DNA of 64,000 nucleotides from Trichosporon coremiiforme (GCA_039545355.1 BCJJ01000008.1:1165004-1229003), one strand, 5' to 3'. Positions 9,877-22,588 are shown, counted from the stretch's first letter. Numbers and translations: made by a program. The notes: generated by a model not told the origin, from the letters alone.

Positions 9877-12181
9877 CTATCCCTTGACGGCCGTGACGAA
9901 GGCGTTGACCTTGGCCGGGTCCTTCGTTCCGTCCTCGGCCTCGACGCCCGTGCTGACGTCGACGCAAAGGGGGCCAACCTCCTTGACAGCCTGGGCGACG
10001 GTTTCCGGCGTAAGTCCACCGGCGAGAATGAGAGGTAGGCGAGCCTTGCCCTCGGACCCGACCTCGCCCTCGTCCGCGACACGCTTGGCCACGCCCCAGT
10101 CGAACGCGACGCCATCGCCGCCACCGGCCCCTCCTGAGGCGCCAGCAGCGTCGAGGAGCACAAAATCGTTCAGCCCCGGGCGCGAGACTTCGCCGCCCTT
10201 GATCGTCTCGCCGGACACGCGGAAGACCTTGATGACGGGCACGGGGATCTGGGACGCCCACTGCTGCGGCTCGTCGCCGTGCAGCTGGACGACGTCGAGG
10301 CCAATCTCGTCGACAGCGGCGATGATGTTGTCAAGAGGCTGGTTGCGGAACACGCCGACCGAGAGGGGACGCCGGCGGGCGCGCAGTCGCTGCGCGTTCG
10401 CACCGAACCAGAGCGGGCTCGTGACCTTGGACCCGGAGCCGGACTTGCATCCCCGGCGGACAGTGTCGGCGATCTCGCGCGCGACTTCCGGCGCGACGAA
10501 ACGCTTCGTACCCGGAACGCAGATGATGCCGACGAGGTCGGCGCCGGCGTCGACAGCGATCTGCGCGTCCCGGGCTGAGCGAACGCCGCAGATCTTGACC
10601 AGCGGCTTCTCCGGTGCCGCCTCGGTCGCCTTCGGCAGACCAATCAGCTCGCGCAGGAATGCACCCGCGTCCTTCGCGCGCATCAGGCTCTCACCAACAA
10701 GAACCGCCCGAACGCCCTCCGCGACGTACTTAGCCACGTCGTCGTGGCCGGCAATGCCCGACAGGGCGCAGAGAATGACGTCGCGGCCCTTGAGCGCGTC
10801 GTTGACACGGCTCGTCGTCGACATGTCGACGTTGAAGTCGTGCAGGTTGCGGTTGTTGACGCCGATGACCTTGGAGCCAATGACGAGCGCGCGCTCGAGC
10901 TCTGCGGGGCTGTTCACCTCCACCAGCGGCTCCATGCCCAGCGAGACGGAGTAGTCGTACAGCTCCTTCAGCTTGGCGTCTTCCAACATAGCGACGATAA
11001 GGAGCACCGTGTCGGCTCCGTGCAGACGCGCCTCGTCGATCTGGTACTTGGCGAGGATAAAGTCCTTGCGCAGAATGGCGGGGCGGTTCGGCATCGAGTC
11101 GACCGCCCTTCGGACCGAGAGCATGTCGCCGAGCGTACCCTTGAACCAGCTCGGCTCGGTCAGGACGGAGATGACGCTGGCGCCGGCGATGGCGTAGCGC
11201 AGCGCCTGGGCGGGGGCAGACGCGTTCGGCGCAATGTCGCCCTTCGACGGGGACGCGCGCTTGATCTCGGCCATGACGGCTGTGTGCGGGGTAGTCTTGA
11301 TGCGGTCGACGAAGGAGATGAGTGGCGGGGCGGTGTGCATGTTGATCGCGTTGCGCAGGTTGGCCGGCGTCGTCGCGAGGGTGCGCTCGGCGAGCTCAAC
11401 GTCGGTCTGGCGCTGCGCGTAGATCTTGTTCAGGATCGAGGGGCCGCTCTTCGGCTTGACGGACTCGGGGGGCTGGGGAACCGCGGCGGGCTTCGGTTCG
11501 CCCTCGCCGGCAGCAGGGACACCGCACCACTCGTTCTCGCCGCCCCAGGTGCCGCCCTTGAGCTTGAGGAAGTTGGCGAACAGTCCACGACCACCCTCAC
11601 TCATGCACGACTCGGGGTGGTACTGGACCGCCTCGGCCGTGTACTTGACGTGACGGACGCCCATGATGACGCCGGACTCCTCGCTCGTAGACGTGACCTC
11701 CAGCGTCGGGGGGAGCGAGAGTAGCTTGGCCGAGAGCGAGTGGTAGCGCGTCGACGCGAGCAGGGGCGGCAGTGCGTGAAAGCAGCCGACGGCATCGTGT
11801 TTGACAAGCGACGTCTTGCCGTGTTTGATCTCTCCGGCGTAGGCAATCTGCTCGTCAGTTACTGTCCTGCGCAGCGCAACTCACCTCTCCGCCGAGAACG
11901 TCGACGAGACACTCGAGACCCATGCAGACGCCCATGAGGGGCAGCTTGCCGAGCGCCCATTGGATGACATCGCGCGAGATACCAGAGTCGGTCCTGGGGT
12001 GTCCGGGGCCGGGGGAGATGACGACGCGGTCGATCTCGCCCTTGTCGTACATGGCCTTGATCTCGTCGAGGGTGATCTTGTCATTACGGACGACGAGGGG
12101 GTTGCCGCCGAGCACGCTGAGGTCTGCGTACACGTTCCACGTGAACGAGTCGTAGTTGTCGATGACGAGGGTGAAGCCCAT
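9877..12181 (-). CDS. TRP1: TRP1 trifunctional tryptophan biosynthesis enzyme (GATase-IGPS-PRAI)
   Basis: Fuses three activities of tryptophan synthesis: the glutamine amidotransferase of anthranilate synthase, indole-3-glycerol-phosphate synthase and phosphoribosylanthranilate isomerase. Exons are 12181-11885 and 11847-9877, with a 37-nt phase-0 intron; product 755 aa. The GATase part (about 1-225) has the nucleophile in GVCMGLE (Cys86) and the catalytic YHPES (His176/Glu178), and SPGPGHP. IGPS (about 235-495) shows AEIKRASPSKG, LRKDFI and GVNNRNL. PRAI (about 500-755) begins VKICGVRS and contains QLHGDE, LLDA and LAGGLTPE. This order is the normal fungal architecture (Neurospora trp-1, Cryptococcus TRP1). 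The splice is fixed by continuity of GGE|IAYAGEI. It converges with the hypothetical gene, with only 46 bp between. Confidence 0.97.
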
Positions 12182-12500
12182 TTTGGTTGGTCTCCTCCGA
12201 GAGGGTGTTGAGAGGGAGGAGGGAAGGTGCAAAGCAGACAGACGTCCCGAAAGTCGAACCTTGTCCGACTCAGCAATCAGGCGCCAGGTTACGACTCAAA
12301 GAGCCGTAAACGGGGGCAAATGCGGCGGTTCGAATGCGGACATCGCCCGTCAGCACGTGATAGGCTGGAGATTTCGGCACACATCAGCCAGGCTGGCAGG
12401 CGGGCGGCTGCCTCCCTGGCGCGCTGGCTGGTGTCTGTCATTTGGACGTGCATGCCAAGTAATTCTTTAATTCGCCTTCCTTAACAACAACAAACCCAAG
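12182..12500. other. Divergent TRP1-acyltransferase promoter region
   Basis: A 319-bp gap between divergent start codons. It should contain both promoters; no distinctive motif or small gene was seen. Confidence 0.5.
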
Positions 12501-13775
12501 ATGGAGAAGTTCTCCAAGTGGAGGGTAAGCTTCTTGAAACGTCACCGTAAGCTAACACTCAGGACCCCTCAACTGGCCTTCAGCCCTTCCTTCCCATCCA
12601 GGCGCCATCCGCGTCGCCAGCACTGTCGGCCTTGCTGCCGTTCAGCTGGCTCTTCGGCGTTGCGCGTGGTCTGCTCCTCGCGCTGCTGGGGCTGCTGTAC
12701 TACCTTCTTGTGCAGCTGATCCTGGCTCCGCTCGGAGCCGTCGGACGACCCTTAGCCTCACTCCTGACGGCGGTGCTTGCGCGTCTTGCGCTCGGCGTGC
12801 TCGGGTACTTCTGGGTCCGCACCGAGACCGTCTCGGCGAAGCGGGGCATGCGCGGCGTCAAGCAGGCGATTCCGGCCGTGAAGCGTGGCGACCTCATCAT
12901 CGCGAACTGGACCTCGCCCGTCGACGTGCTCTACTATGCCTTCAGGTGAGTCTCTTGCCCTTCCCTCTGCTCGGTGCGGAGTTGTGAGCTGACAACAGGT
13001 ACAACCCGACCTTCCTCCTTCCCGTCTTCTCCTCCCCCGCGCTAGTGGACAGCGCCTTTGGCCGTGGCTCCGGCACGGGATCTGCCTCGATCCTTCCTCC
13101 CTCCAGTGACTCCCGCTGCGTCGGCTACGTCTCAGTCTCGCCCCTGTCTCTCATCCTGAAGAGCGGTGAGCTGCCTCCCGTCGCGGCGGACGTGAAGGGG
13201 CAGAAGGTGTTCAAGACGCTCGCTGAGGCGAGGCGCGCCGCGTCAGGTCCCGTCGTGCTCTTCCCCGAGGGCACGACGAGCAACGGCCGCGCGCTCCTCC
13301 GTTTCGGCGAGGGCGTCATCAACGAGGAGGTCGGCAAGGACGGTATGGTGTGGTGCAAGTATATCCGGTGAGTGTCCCCTCTCCAAATTGCATTCCTTGT
13401 CACAGCTTAATCTGCCGCATAACACAGAGATAGTACAGAGAGCTGACCCACAGCCACCCCGCCCCGACCGCTCTCACGCCGAGCGCCGCCGTCTCCGTCC
13501 CCGGCGCGCCCTCGCTCTTCCGCCTCATTAGCGGCCTTCCCCTCCCGCGCGAGATGGCTGTACGCACGCTCCACCCGTCGGCCGCTCCGAGCTCGCCCTC
13601 TTTCCTCCCCAGCGAGGTTCTGAACGGCCTCCAGGGCGTCAAGGAGGATGCGGCGTGGCGCGACGCCTGCGCTGTCGCCCTCGCTGAGACGGGCAAGGTG
13701 CGCCGTGTGCCCGGTATGGGATGGGTGGAGAAGGCGAGCTTCCTCGCTTACTACAACGCGAGGAAGAGGCGGTAA
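12501..13775 (+). CDS. LOA1: LOA1/VPS66-like lysophospholipid acyltransferase
   Basis: Probable membrane acyltransferase of the PlsC superfamily, resembling yeast Loa1/Vps66, which acylates lysophosphatidic acid at ER and lipid droplets. Exons are 12501-12524, 12563-12945, 12999-13367 and 13454-13775; the first encodes only eight residues (MEKFSKWR). The product is 365 aa. A hydrophobic hairpin (about 35-85) anchors the N-terminus. PlsC motif III is clear, LFPEGTTSNGR. Motif I, normally NHxxxxD, reads NWTSPVD: the catalytic His is replaced by Trp while Asp remains, so the mechanism or activity is uncertain. The last intron (86 nt) is the least certain junction, but its frame and the continuation CRHPAPTAL are consistent. 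Divergent from TRP1. Confidence 0.8.
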
Positions 13776-14055
13776 CCCAGTCTTCCGAGATGTGGGGCAG
13801 AGTAGATAGAAGCTTTTAGATATGCAGTACGATCGTCATGCTCTTGCCGCGCTTCGAACCGTAGTTGTCCTTACCGGTGCTTGTTACTTAGTGGCTGGTG
13901 CGCACCGCTCATCCCGCTCCACTCGCCTCGCTTGCACGCTCGCTCGCGTATCGACTATTCATTCATAAGGTATACTAGGTGAGACAGGATGGCGGGGCCG
14001 TTCAGACTATTCGTTGTTGGATGTACAGATTTTAAGTGTCCTTGAACTTGCTCAG

Positions 14056-15475
14056 TTAGCGGCGATTGAGGCCCTCAAGTTCGCGCTCGAGTGCGCTCGA
14101 GGGGTGCTCCTCGACGAGGGCGGCGGGGGGTTTCTGCTCGGCCGCAGAGAACGCTGGGCCGACGCCCTGGCCCGCGCCCGTGTCCTTCGTCGCGGCCGGC
14201 GCGGGGGGCAGGTCGTGGTGCCCGTTGCCGTTGTCGGGGGGCATCTGGGGCATGGCATGCTGGCGCACGAGGGCACGGAAGGAGCCCACCTCGCCGACGA
14301 TCAGGTTGCGCATGCCCTCCTCGCTGTTCTCCTTCTCGAAGCTAAAGTCGAACGGCACCTCGCATGAAGGCTCGTCCAGGGGGTCGTGCCATACCTGTAG
14401 GTACGGGTGCTCGAGGGCCGCCTGGCACCCGATGCGCTTGGCCGGGTCGAAGCATAAAAGCTTCTCGAGGAGGTCGAGCGCCTGCGGCTGCGCGTTCGGA
14501 TACAGCGTCTTGAACTTGACACGCGGCTTGATCGGCAGGCTGCGGATGTAGTCCTGCGCGCGCGGCGAGCCCACTCGGCGCAGCGTGTCCTCCGTCGGTG
14601 TACCCAGCAAGTTCAGGATGCGATTCAGCTGGTCGACATAGTCCTCTCCCTTAAAGATGGGCTTTCCGCCCAAGAGCTCCGCCAGAATGCACCCGACAGA
14701 CCACATGTCGATCGATGACGTGTAGTTTGCGAACGACAGCATGATCTCCGGCGCACGGTACCAACGCGTCGCGACGTACTCCGTCATGAAGCCCGCCGTG
14801 CCCTGCTCCGTCTGCACCTGCCCGGGCTGGAAGCCGCGCGCAAGGCCAAAGTCGCAGATCTTGAGCTCACAGTCGGCGTTAACGAGGAGATTTCCGGGCT
14901 TCAGGTCGCGGTGCAGCACGTTCGCAGAGTGGATGTACTTGAGACCGCACAGCGTCTGGTACAGGAACGACTGGAAGTGCGCGTCCGATAGGGGCTGGCC
15001 TGAGCGGATGATCGCGTGCAAGTCCGCCTCCATCAGCTCCTCGTACAGGTACACCTCGTTGAACTTGCCCGCCTGGTCAAAGACAATGTCCATGTCATAC
15101 AGGCAGGTGATGTTCTTGTGTCCGCGGAAGTGGTGCAACAGGCGGAGCTCACGAAGACAGCGCTTTGTCAGAATCTGTTGTCAGCTGGATGGCGAACTCT
15201 GCAGCACGCACCTTCTTAGTGAAGACGTTCGTGACCTTCTTGACGGCGCAGGTCTCGCCTGTCTGAGCGTGACGGGCCGAAGAGACGCATCTGGATACTG
15301 TGTCAGCCCCTGTTCGATTATTGTCTTGCGCAGCACTGGGAACAATGAAACCTGCAATCTGCACATACCCATACGCTCCCTGTCCGAGCTCCTTGACGAG
15401 CTGCCAGGGCTGCTGGAGGACGTAGACGTTGTTGGGCGTCTGGAAAACCTGTCTCGGTGTCTGGTCCATGGTCAT
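14056..15475 (-). CDS. MPK1: MPK1/Slt2 cell-wall-integrity MAP kinase
   Basis: Terminal Ser/Thr kinase of the Pkc1-Bck1-Mkk cell wall integrity cascade. Exons are 15475-15369, 15290-15212 and 15174-14056, with introns of 78 and 37 nt; product 434 aa. It shows the glycine loop GQGAYGCV (rebuilt across intron 1), AVKKV lysine, HRDLKPGN (catalytic Asp152), DFG (170-172) and the activation motif TEY (193-195). [21 protein letters not shown] and the [17 protein letters not shown] segment match Slt2/Mpk1 rather than Hog1 (TGY) or the pheromone kinases. The C-terminal ~75 residues are a Pro/Ala-rich tail. Two adjacent in-frame ATGs (15475 and 15469) give MTMDQ or MDQ; the longer is used. A still earlier in-frame ATG at 15559 is less likely. 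Confidence 0.95.
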
Positions 15476-17428
15476 ATCTTTTCGACGAGGGAAAGAAGCT
15501 GCGTGTGTGGGCGTGTGGGTCCGGTCGCAGTAAGGGCGGGGGATCGACGGTGTCGTCAATGACTGGGACGTGGGAGGAAGGTGCCGACTAGCGCGACTGT
15601 GCAGTGGGATGAGCTGCAGTGAGGGGCGATCAGGGGTGAGCGCCGAAGTGAGGGAGATGGATGAGGAGGGAGGGTGAGGCGGTGATGGAGATATATACGG
15701 ATCGAAAATAGAGACGAAAGGACAATGGAGCGGGGTAATGTTGAGAAGGGGAACAAGGGCAGGTGATGTGGTGGACGGGTTGTGCGTTTGGTGTGGCTGA
15801 GTGTGCTGGTGCTGGTGCTGGTGCTAGGCGGGGGTGGGAGAGTCAGGAGGGCCAGGAGTGGCTTGCGGATGACACACTTGGGGTCAAGTCAAGCGCCAAG
15901 TGCCCTAGAGCGATGTACGGGGCGTTCTACTCCTGAAGCAAGTAACCGTAACGGCCAGCCAAAGTGCGGCGTGCTGCTTGAGCTGACGGACACCAAGGCG
16001 TGCTAGGCAGCTGGACGGCGGCGGGGCACGGCACGGCACGGCACGGCAGGGACGCGAAGCGTTGTAGCGCGCCAGACCAGCGCCGCGCGATAAATGCAGC
16101 AGGAGCACCGCAGGGAACCTGCCCCGACCCTCACCAGGCACAGCTTCAACCCTGCGCTTTTCTGCCATACCACCTGGCTCGTCGCATCCTACATCCTCGC
16201 TCCTCCATCATGCAATCAGCGATATTCTTACCTCCTGCATCTGTGCATCATCCTCAACTTGTGACCCTGGCATAGGCAGCTTCCGAGTAATGCACCTGAC
16301 GCTGCCCAATTGCACTCCTCCGACTTTGCTTCCAGCGCTGTGCAACTGACACCGGCTGGCAGGTCAGTAACCGTGCCTCCATACGTTTGCTTCACAATTA
16401 TGAATGAATGAAACGCTGCTCTGCAGTGTGATAACGATTTGCAGACCGCTCTGAGCTTCGCTGAGACTGCGCTCGTCTGATTCGTGTTCTGTCTCCTTTC
16501 ATCATCGTTCTTTCGGTGCATGGTGGGTGAGCGGTCATGGGCTGATGACCGTCCCCCTCGTGCAACTGAACTCCCAATATTGACCACATCCTGAGTCACC
16601 GACCGGCCGCTTCGACGAGCTTGAACCCTTGCCGTGCCAATTGTGAGAGACCAGTTTATCCGTTCGAGACGGAAATTCCGGTATTGGGGCTGCCCGCAGG
16701 AAAGCACATAAAGACACGAGTGCTATTTTAGCGAAGTCGGACGAAGAACCTTAGTAAGGACACTCGCCGAGTGGAGAGGATCCTTCCTTCAGTTTCAGAG
16801 TTGCAAGGCTCTCGGCATTCATGCTGAGACGCTGCGATGACTGACCAGTGCCGAGCATGCTGTCGATGTGCAAGCATACCTGTCATGCTTCATATCAGTG
16901 CATGCGTGGGGTCGGCGAAGGACTCTTAGAGTTGCAGCGTTGATCAGTGTAAGCGGTGCGCAACCTGTGTATCGGCACCGCCTTCGCGGCCACCGCCACA
17001 GTTTCAAGGGGCGACCAGCACGGCTTTCATTTCACTTTGTACACTGGTTCGAGCGCGTCCCGCGCGCTGATAAGTATGTTATCTATGAGACCACCCTCTG
17101 AATCAGCGAGATGGGCCCACTATGCTCCAACCCGAAGGCATGGAAGAGGCTAGCGATAACAAGACTTGCACCGGTTCTATGAACGCATGAAACTTGTTGG
17201 CACCCATATCTCACTTCCACCAGGAAATCGGGTGGAAGCATCCGTGGGAGACTGCTCCTCATTCCTCAAGTGTGTTCACCACGTGTTGTTGACCTCCACC
17301 CAGTGGCGAGGCTTTGGTTCCGCTCAGTCAGCAAAGATTCAGAAGTCTTGCACTTGCATGACGACGAATGCGAGAATTTCGAAACACATTCGCGTCGCTC
17401 GACTCCATCCTCCAGTCGACTACGAACG
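15476..17428. other. Divergent MPK1-RET1 intergenic region
   Basis: Nearly 2 kb between divergent genes with no supported coding sequence. A GGCAC pentanucleotide microsatellite (four to five copies) lies at about 16024-16048. The short ORFs overlap on both strands and look non-coding. Confidence 0.5.
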
Positions 17429-20400
17429 ATGGTCCCTCCCCCCGCCGGGCCGTCGCGCCCAAAGCGCGCCGCCGCTGCCGCTCCCCCTTCCGCTTCTCGA
17501 CCGCCCGCGAAGAACGGACGACCAGCCAATGCTCCGAGGACGACTTCGGCTTCAGCCGCTGCCGCCGCCGCGGCTGCTCGCAAAGGGAAGGCGCCGGCCC
17601 GTCCCTCCGCCGCGAGCGCTGCCGCTGCTCAGGCTGCATCCAACTTGCAGGAAGGAGAGGAGGAGTGGGCTGCTCTCATGAAGAAGAACCACAACGAGCC
17701 CAAGGGAGCTGACTGGTATGCGAAGGGAGTGAAGAGTGTACAGGTGAGTTGGTCAGCCGGCATGGTGTAACTGACGTTCAGGACAAGTGGGAGCTTCTGC
17801 CTGCCTTCCTCAAGGTGAAGGGTCTTGTTAAGCAGCATCTCGACTCGTTCAACTACTTCGTGCACACCGACATCAAGGCTATTCTCCATGCCAACGCGCT
17901 TGTTGTTTCTGACGCCAACCCGCGGTACTACATCCGCTACACCGACATCCGAATCGGCCGTCCTCTGCGCAAGGAAGTCGGATCATCCAACACGCGCTTG
18001 ACGCCCATGGAGTGCCGTCTGACGGATAATACCTACTCAGGTGGTATCTATGTCGACATAGAGTACACGCACGAGGATAAGATCAGGAAGCAGCAGGGCA
18101 TCCACATCGGTTCGTTGCCTATCATGCTTCGATCCGACCTGTGTCACCTGGCGGGAAAGAACGACCTGGAGCTCGCGCGCATGGGAGAATGCCCTCTCGA
18201 CCCCGGAGGCTACTTCGTCGTGAAGGGTACGGAGAAGGTCATTCTCGTTCAGGAGCAGCTCAGCAAGAACCGTATCATTGTCATGACCGACCCCAAAAAG
18301 GACGTGACTACGGCCGAAGTCACGTCGTCGACTCACGACCGTGTCGTCAAGACATATGTCACTACCAAGACGTCGCGTCTCTATCTGCGCCACTCCTCGT
18401 TCAAGGAGCCGATCCCCATCGTCATTGCGCTCAAGGCCATGGGTGTCACCTCGGACAAGGAGATCCTGCAGCTTGTCTGTGGTCCCGATGAGAAGTACCA
18501 GGAGGCATTCGGTATGTCGCTCGAGGAGGCGGCCCGCCTCCGTGTCTACACTCGCCGCGAGGCTCTCGAGTGGATCGGCGCCCGTGTGTCGCCTACTCAG
18601 GAGAAGGAGGACCGCTCGCTCGGCCACAAGCTCACCCCGACCGACATGGCCATGCAGGCTCTCGCTGCAATGGTTCTTGGTCACGTCGCCGTCCGCGATA
18701 TGAACTTCCGCCCGAAGGCCATCTATCTCGCGACGATGTCTCGTCGTGTTCTGGCGGCGATGCTCGACGAGAACATGGTCGACGACCGCGACTACGTGGG
18801 TAACAAGCGTCTCGAGTTGGCCGGACAGCTGCTGTCGCTCCTGTTCGAGGACTCGTTCAAGACGTTCAACAGCGACCTGAAGAAGCGCATGGACAAGATC
18901 CTCGAGAAGAAGACTCGCGCCGGACCATTCGACGCGAGCACGCTTGTCCGCACTGGTGGCGGCGATATCATCACGTCCGCCTTTGTGCGCTCGATTTCGA
19001 CGGGTAACTGGTCGCTGAAGCGTTTCCACGTTGAGCGAGCAGGTGTCACGCACGTCCTGTCGCGTCTGTCTTTCATTGCCGCACTTGGTATGATGACGCG
19101 TATCACGTCGCAGTTCGAGAAGACGCGAAAGGTTTCCGGTCCCCGTGCCCTGCAGCCGTCGCAGTGGGGTATGCTCTGCCCGTCCGACACGCCGGAAGGA
19201 GAAGCATGTGGTCTCGTCAAAAATCTCGCGCTCATGACGCATATCACGACCGACGTTCCCGAGGACCCGCTCATCAAGCTCGCGTTCATGCTCGGTGCCG
19301 AGGATATCTCGCTTGCTACCGGCAATGAGCTGTACCGTGACGGCGTCCATCTCGTCCAGGTCAACGGTAACCTGATCGGTGTCACGGCGCTGCCGCGCAA
19401 GTTTGTGCGTACGTTCCGTAAGCTGCGTCGCTCGGGACGCACGTCCGAGTTCGTGTCGATCTACATCAACCACCACCAGCGCGTCATCTACATTGCGTCC
19501 GACGGAGGACGTATCTGTCGCCCGCTGATCATTGTCGAGAACGGCCGACCGCGAGTCACGTCGGAGCACATGCAGCTGCTGAAGGCAGGCAAGGTCACGT
19601 TCGATCACTTCCTGCGCTCCGGTCTCGTCGAGTACCTTGATGTCAACGAGGAGAACGACTCGTTCATTGCCTGTTACGAGTCCGAGATCACCGAGGACAC
19701 GACGCACCTCGAGATTGAGCCGTTCACGATCCTCGGTGCTGTCGCAGGTCTGATTCCCTACCCGCACCACAACCAGTCGCCGCGTAACACCTACCAGTGT
19801 GCAATGGGCAAGCAGGCTATTGGCGCGATCGCGTACAACCAGTTGAACCGCATCGACACGCTGCTGTACCTCATGACGTACCCTCAGCAGCCGATGGTGA
19901 AGACGAAGACGATCGAGCTGGTCGGTTACGACCGCCTGCCCGCCGGCCAGAACGCGACTGTCGCCGTTATGTCGTACTCTGGTTACGATATCGAGGACGC
20001 GCTGATCGTGAACCGCGCGAGCGCGGACCGCGGTTTCGGACGCTGTCACGTTCTGAAGAAGCAGACCATCCCGATCCGCTCGTTCCCGAACGGTACCTCG
20101 GAGCGCCTCGCGATGTTGCCGCCAGACCAGCGGCCGGAGACGCACTCGTGGCTGGACCAGGACGGTCTCGTCGCGCCCGGATCCGTCGTGTCGCAGGGCG
20201 ACGTTCTCGCCGCGCGCGAGACGCCGATGGACACGCGCGGCCCCGGCCCCACCGTCGGTTTTAAGGCGACGCCAGTGGCGCACAAACTTCCCGAGCCGAC
20301 CAACATCGACAAGGTCATGGTGACGGACACGGAAGACGGCAACCAGCTGATCAAGATTTTGACGCGGCAGACGCGTCGCCCAGAGTTGGGCGACAAGTTC

Positions 20401-21108
20401 TCCTCCCGTCACGGACAGAAGGGAGTGTGCGGCCTGATCGTCCCGCAGCAGGATATGCCGTTCAACGACCAGGGTATCTGCCCCGACATTATCATGAACC
20501 CGCACGGTTTCCCGTCGCGTATGACGGTCGGCAAGATGATCGAGCTGCTTTCGGGCAAGGCGGGCCTCATGGCGGGCAAGCTGCAGTACGGCACTGCGTT
20601 CGGCGGCTCAAAGGTCGTCGACATGAGCCAGATCCTCATCGATGCCGGCTTCAGCTACGCCGGCAAGGACACGCTGACGTCGGGCATCACAGGCGAGTCG
20701 CTCGAGACGTACGTCTACTTCGGCCCGATCTACTATCAGAAGCTCAAGCACATGGTCATGGACAAGATGCACGCGCGTCCCACTGGTCCCCGCGCGAACC
20801 TGACCCGCCAGCCGACCGAGGGTCGTTCCAAGGACGGTGGTCTGCGTCTCGGAGAGATGGAACGTGACTGTCTCATTGGTTACGGTGCCACGCAGCTCCT
20901 GCTTGAGCGTCTCATGATCTCGTCCGACGCGTTCGACGCCCAGGTCTGCGAGACCTGCGGCATGCTCGCGTACTCGGGCTGGTGCAAGGGATGCCAGTCG
21001 TCCAAGGCCGTCGTCAAGATCACCATGCCGTACGCCGCCAAGCTCCTTATCCAAGAGCTCATCGGTATGAACATTCTCCCCAAGCTCGTCATGGAGGATA
21101 CCGTGTAG
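17429..21108 (+). CDS. RET1: RNA polymerase III second-largest subunit RPC2 (RET1)
   Basis: Beta-like catalytic subunit of RNA polymerase III, which transcribes tRNA and 5S genes. Exons 17429-17743 and 17782-21108 are joined by a 38-nt phase-0 intron; product 1213 aa. An Ala/Pro-rich N-terminal extension of about 75 residues precedes the conserved start [20 protein letters not shown], which identifies the Pol III paralogue over Pol I and II. Catalytic-site signatures are [12 protein letters not shown] (about 840) and [12 protein letters not shown] (about 975), with a C-terminal zinc ribbon CETCG...CKGC near 1161-1175 and the terminal clamp sequence [14 protein letters not shown]. It converges with TAF10. 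A very long antisense ORF (18037-20505) is a codon-bias shadow. Confidence 0.97.
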
Positions 21109-21464
21109 GCGAGTGGCGAGAGCTAGCGAGTAAGCGAGACGCAGTACAGCTGGAGATAGAGTAAAGGGCAGGCAGAATCAGTAGAGCCAGCGAGGCGATT
21201 CATAGTGTACATTTTCTTCATCAATTGCATGCATTCCAGTTCTCTTGTCTTGGCATGGCATGCTGGCTCAGTTGATACAATGATACACGGTAGTCTGAAT
21301 CTAGTGGATGGAAGTAGGGACAGGAGAGGGAAGTCTGTGGTCAGTTCGAACAACGACGGTGGCAACCCACAAGTCGGAGCTGCAACATGGCTGCACTCCG
21401 CACCGCATCCTGCAGCGATCGCAGCTCATGCCAGACGCCACGAAATGATGCGGTAGGTGGGTGA
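21109..21464. other. Convergent RET1-TAF10 3' region
   Basis: 356 bp between two 3' ends. It holds both 3' UTRs and terminators; nothing else was seen. Confidence 0.5.
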
Positions 21465-22425
21465 TTACAAGTCTGCAGATTAGCTCGGCAGTCTTCAAGG
21501 GAAGCTCACAGTAATCAGGCTTCTTGACATTGACGCCGTGCTCGCTGAGCGCGAGCGAGAGGTCGTCCATGGTCAGCACGACGCGGTTCCTGTCGACAGC
21601 GGTTGCGGGACGGCCGCGTCCCGCAGTCGTGCCGTTCACGCGCAGCTTGGCAAAGTGGAACGCGTCGCGCGAGAGATCGCTGATGAACTTCTGCGCCGAG
21701 AGGGAGAGCAGCCGCTTCCTGCGTCGTTAGCATTTCCATCCTTCCTCTTGCTTCGCGCGCTCCTTGCCCATGTGCCTAAACCCACACAAGACAATGGAAC
21801 AACCAGCCGCCTCTGTGGGCGAACACCGCGCAAGCAACGACGATGGCCGGACGGCCAACACTTACAGCCTGGGGTCCTGGCAGTCGAAACCGGCTCGCTG
21901 GAGGTAATACTCGGTGACCTCCTCGGGGATGAGGGGCTTGTACCCGTCGAGCATGACGAGGAACTCGGCGAGAGAGCGGTCGCGCCTCGCCATCTCCTCC
22001 TCGCGCCTTTGCGCAAAGAGCGCAGACATGTCCTCGTCTCCCTTCTCGTCCTTGTCCTTCTTCTCCTCCTGGGCTTCCTTCATCTCAACGTCGCCGCTGG
22101 CACTGGCGGCCGCATTGGGCTGGCTGGATCCGGCGGCAGCGTTGGGAGCGGCAGCCGGGATCGAGGGTCCGGCAGCGTTGGCTGCAGGCGCGGCTGCAGG
22201 CGCAGCAGCGGCGGGGGCGGATGCCGGTGTAGGGGTAGAGGCTGCGGGTGCGGCAGGAGCAGCGGCGGCAGGCTGAGGAGCTGCAGCTGCAGCAGGTGCC
22301 GGTGCAGCAGGTGCCGGTGCAGCAGCCGGTGCAGCAGCCGCGGGAGCAGGCGACGGCGTCGGAACCGGGTCGACTGGCTCGGTCTTGACCTGCGGCTCCT
22401 GCGATCCGTTAGGTGGCGCGGACAT
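21465..22425 (-). CDS. TAF10: TAF10, TFIID/SAGA histone-fold subunit
   Basis: Histone-fold subunit shared by TFIID and SAGA. Exons are 22425-21866, 21718-21510 and 21472-21465; introns are 147 nt and 37 nt. The last exon is only 8 nt and supplies the ending YL-stop, giving ...VKKPDYYL, the conserved TAF10 C-terminus; without it the frame reads into unrelated sequence. Product 258 aa. Residues 1-150 are low-complexity Ala/Pro, followed by an acidic-lysine patch (EEKKDKDEKGDED) and the TAF10 domain (RDRSLAEFLVMLDGYKPLIPEEV...YYLQRAGFDC...RLLSLSAQKFISDL). It is convergent with RET1 and its 5' end faces the tRNA-Glu gene. Confidence 0.93.
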
Positions 22426-22588
22426 GGTGGATGATGCGACAACAACGTTGTCCTTCGGTGTGCTCAATAGCTCCTGACCGACTTCTTGTGGTAGCAGCGC
22501 GGGGCTTGTTTTCACCTCCACGTGCGTGTTCCACATTCATAAACCACCCGCCCGAATGCCCAACAAGTTTCTCAGGTATCCCGGTCAG

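Noticed and set aside
9884..11724. Long plus-strand ORFs opposite TRP1
   Set aside because: Antisense shadows of a conserved enzyme; no start context, splice structure or motif.
18037..20505. 822-codon antisense ORF opposite RET1
   Set aside because: It lies wholly inside the conserved RPC2 exon; its Arg/Val/Asp-rich composition is the mirror of GC-rich codon bias, and no domain is visible.
21538..22434. 298-codon plus-strand ORF over TAF10
   Set aside because: Gly/Arg/Ser repeats are the antisense of the Ala/Pro-rich TAF10 N-terminus.
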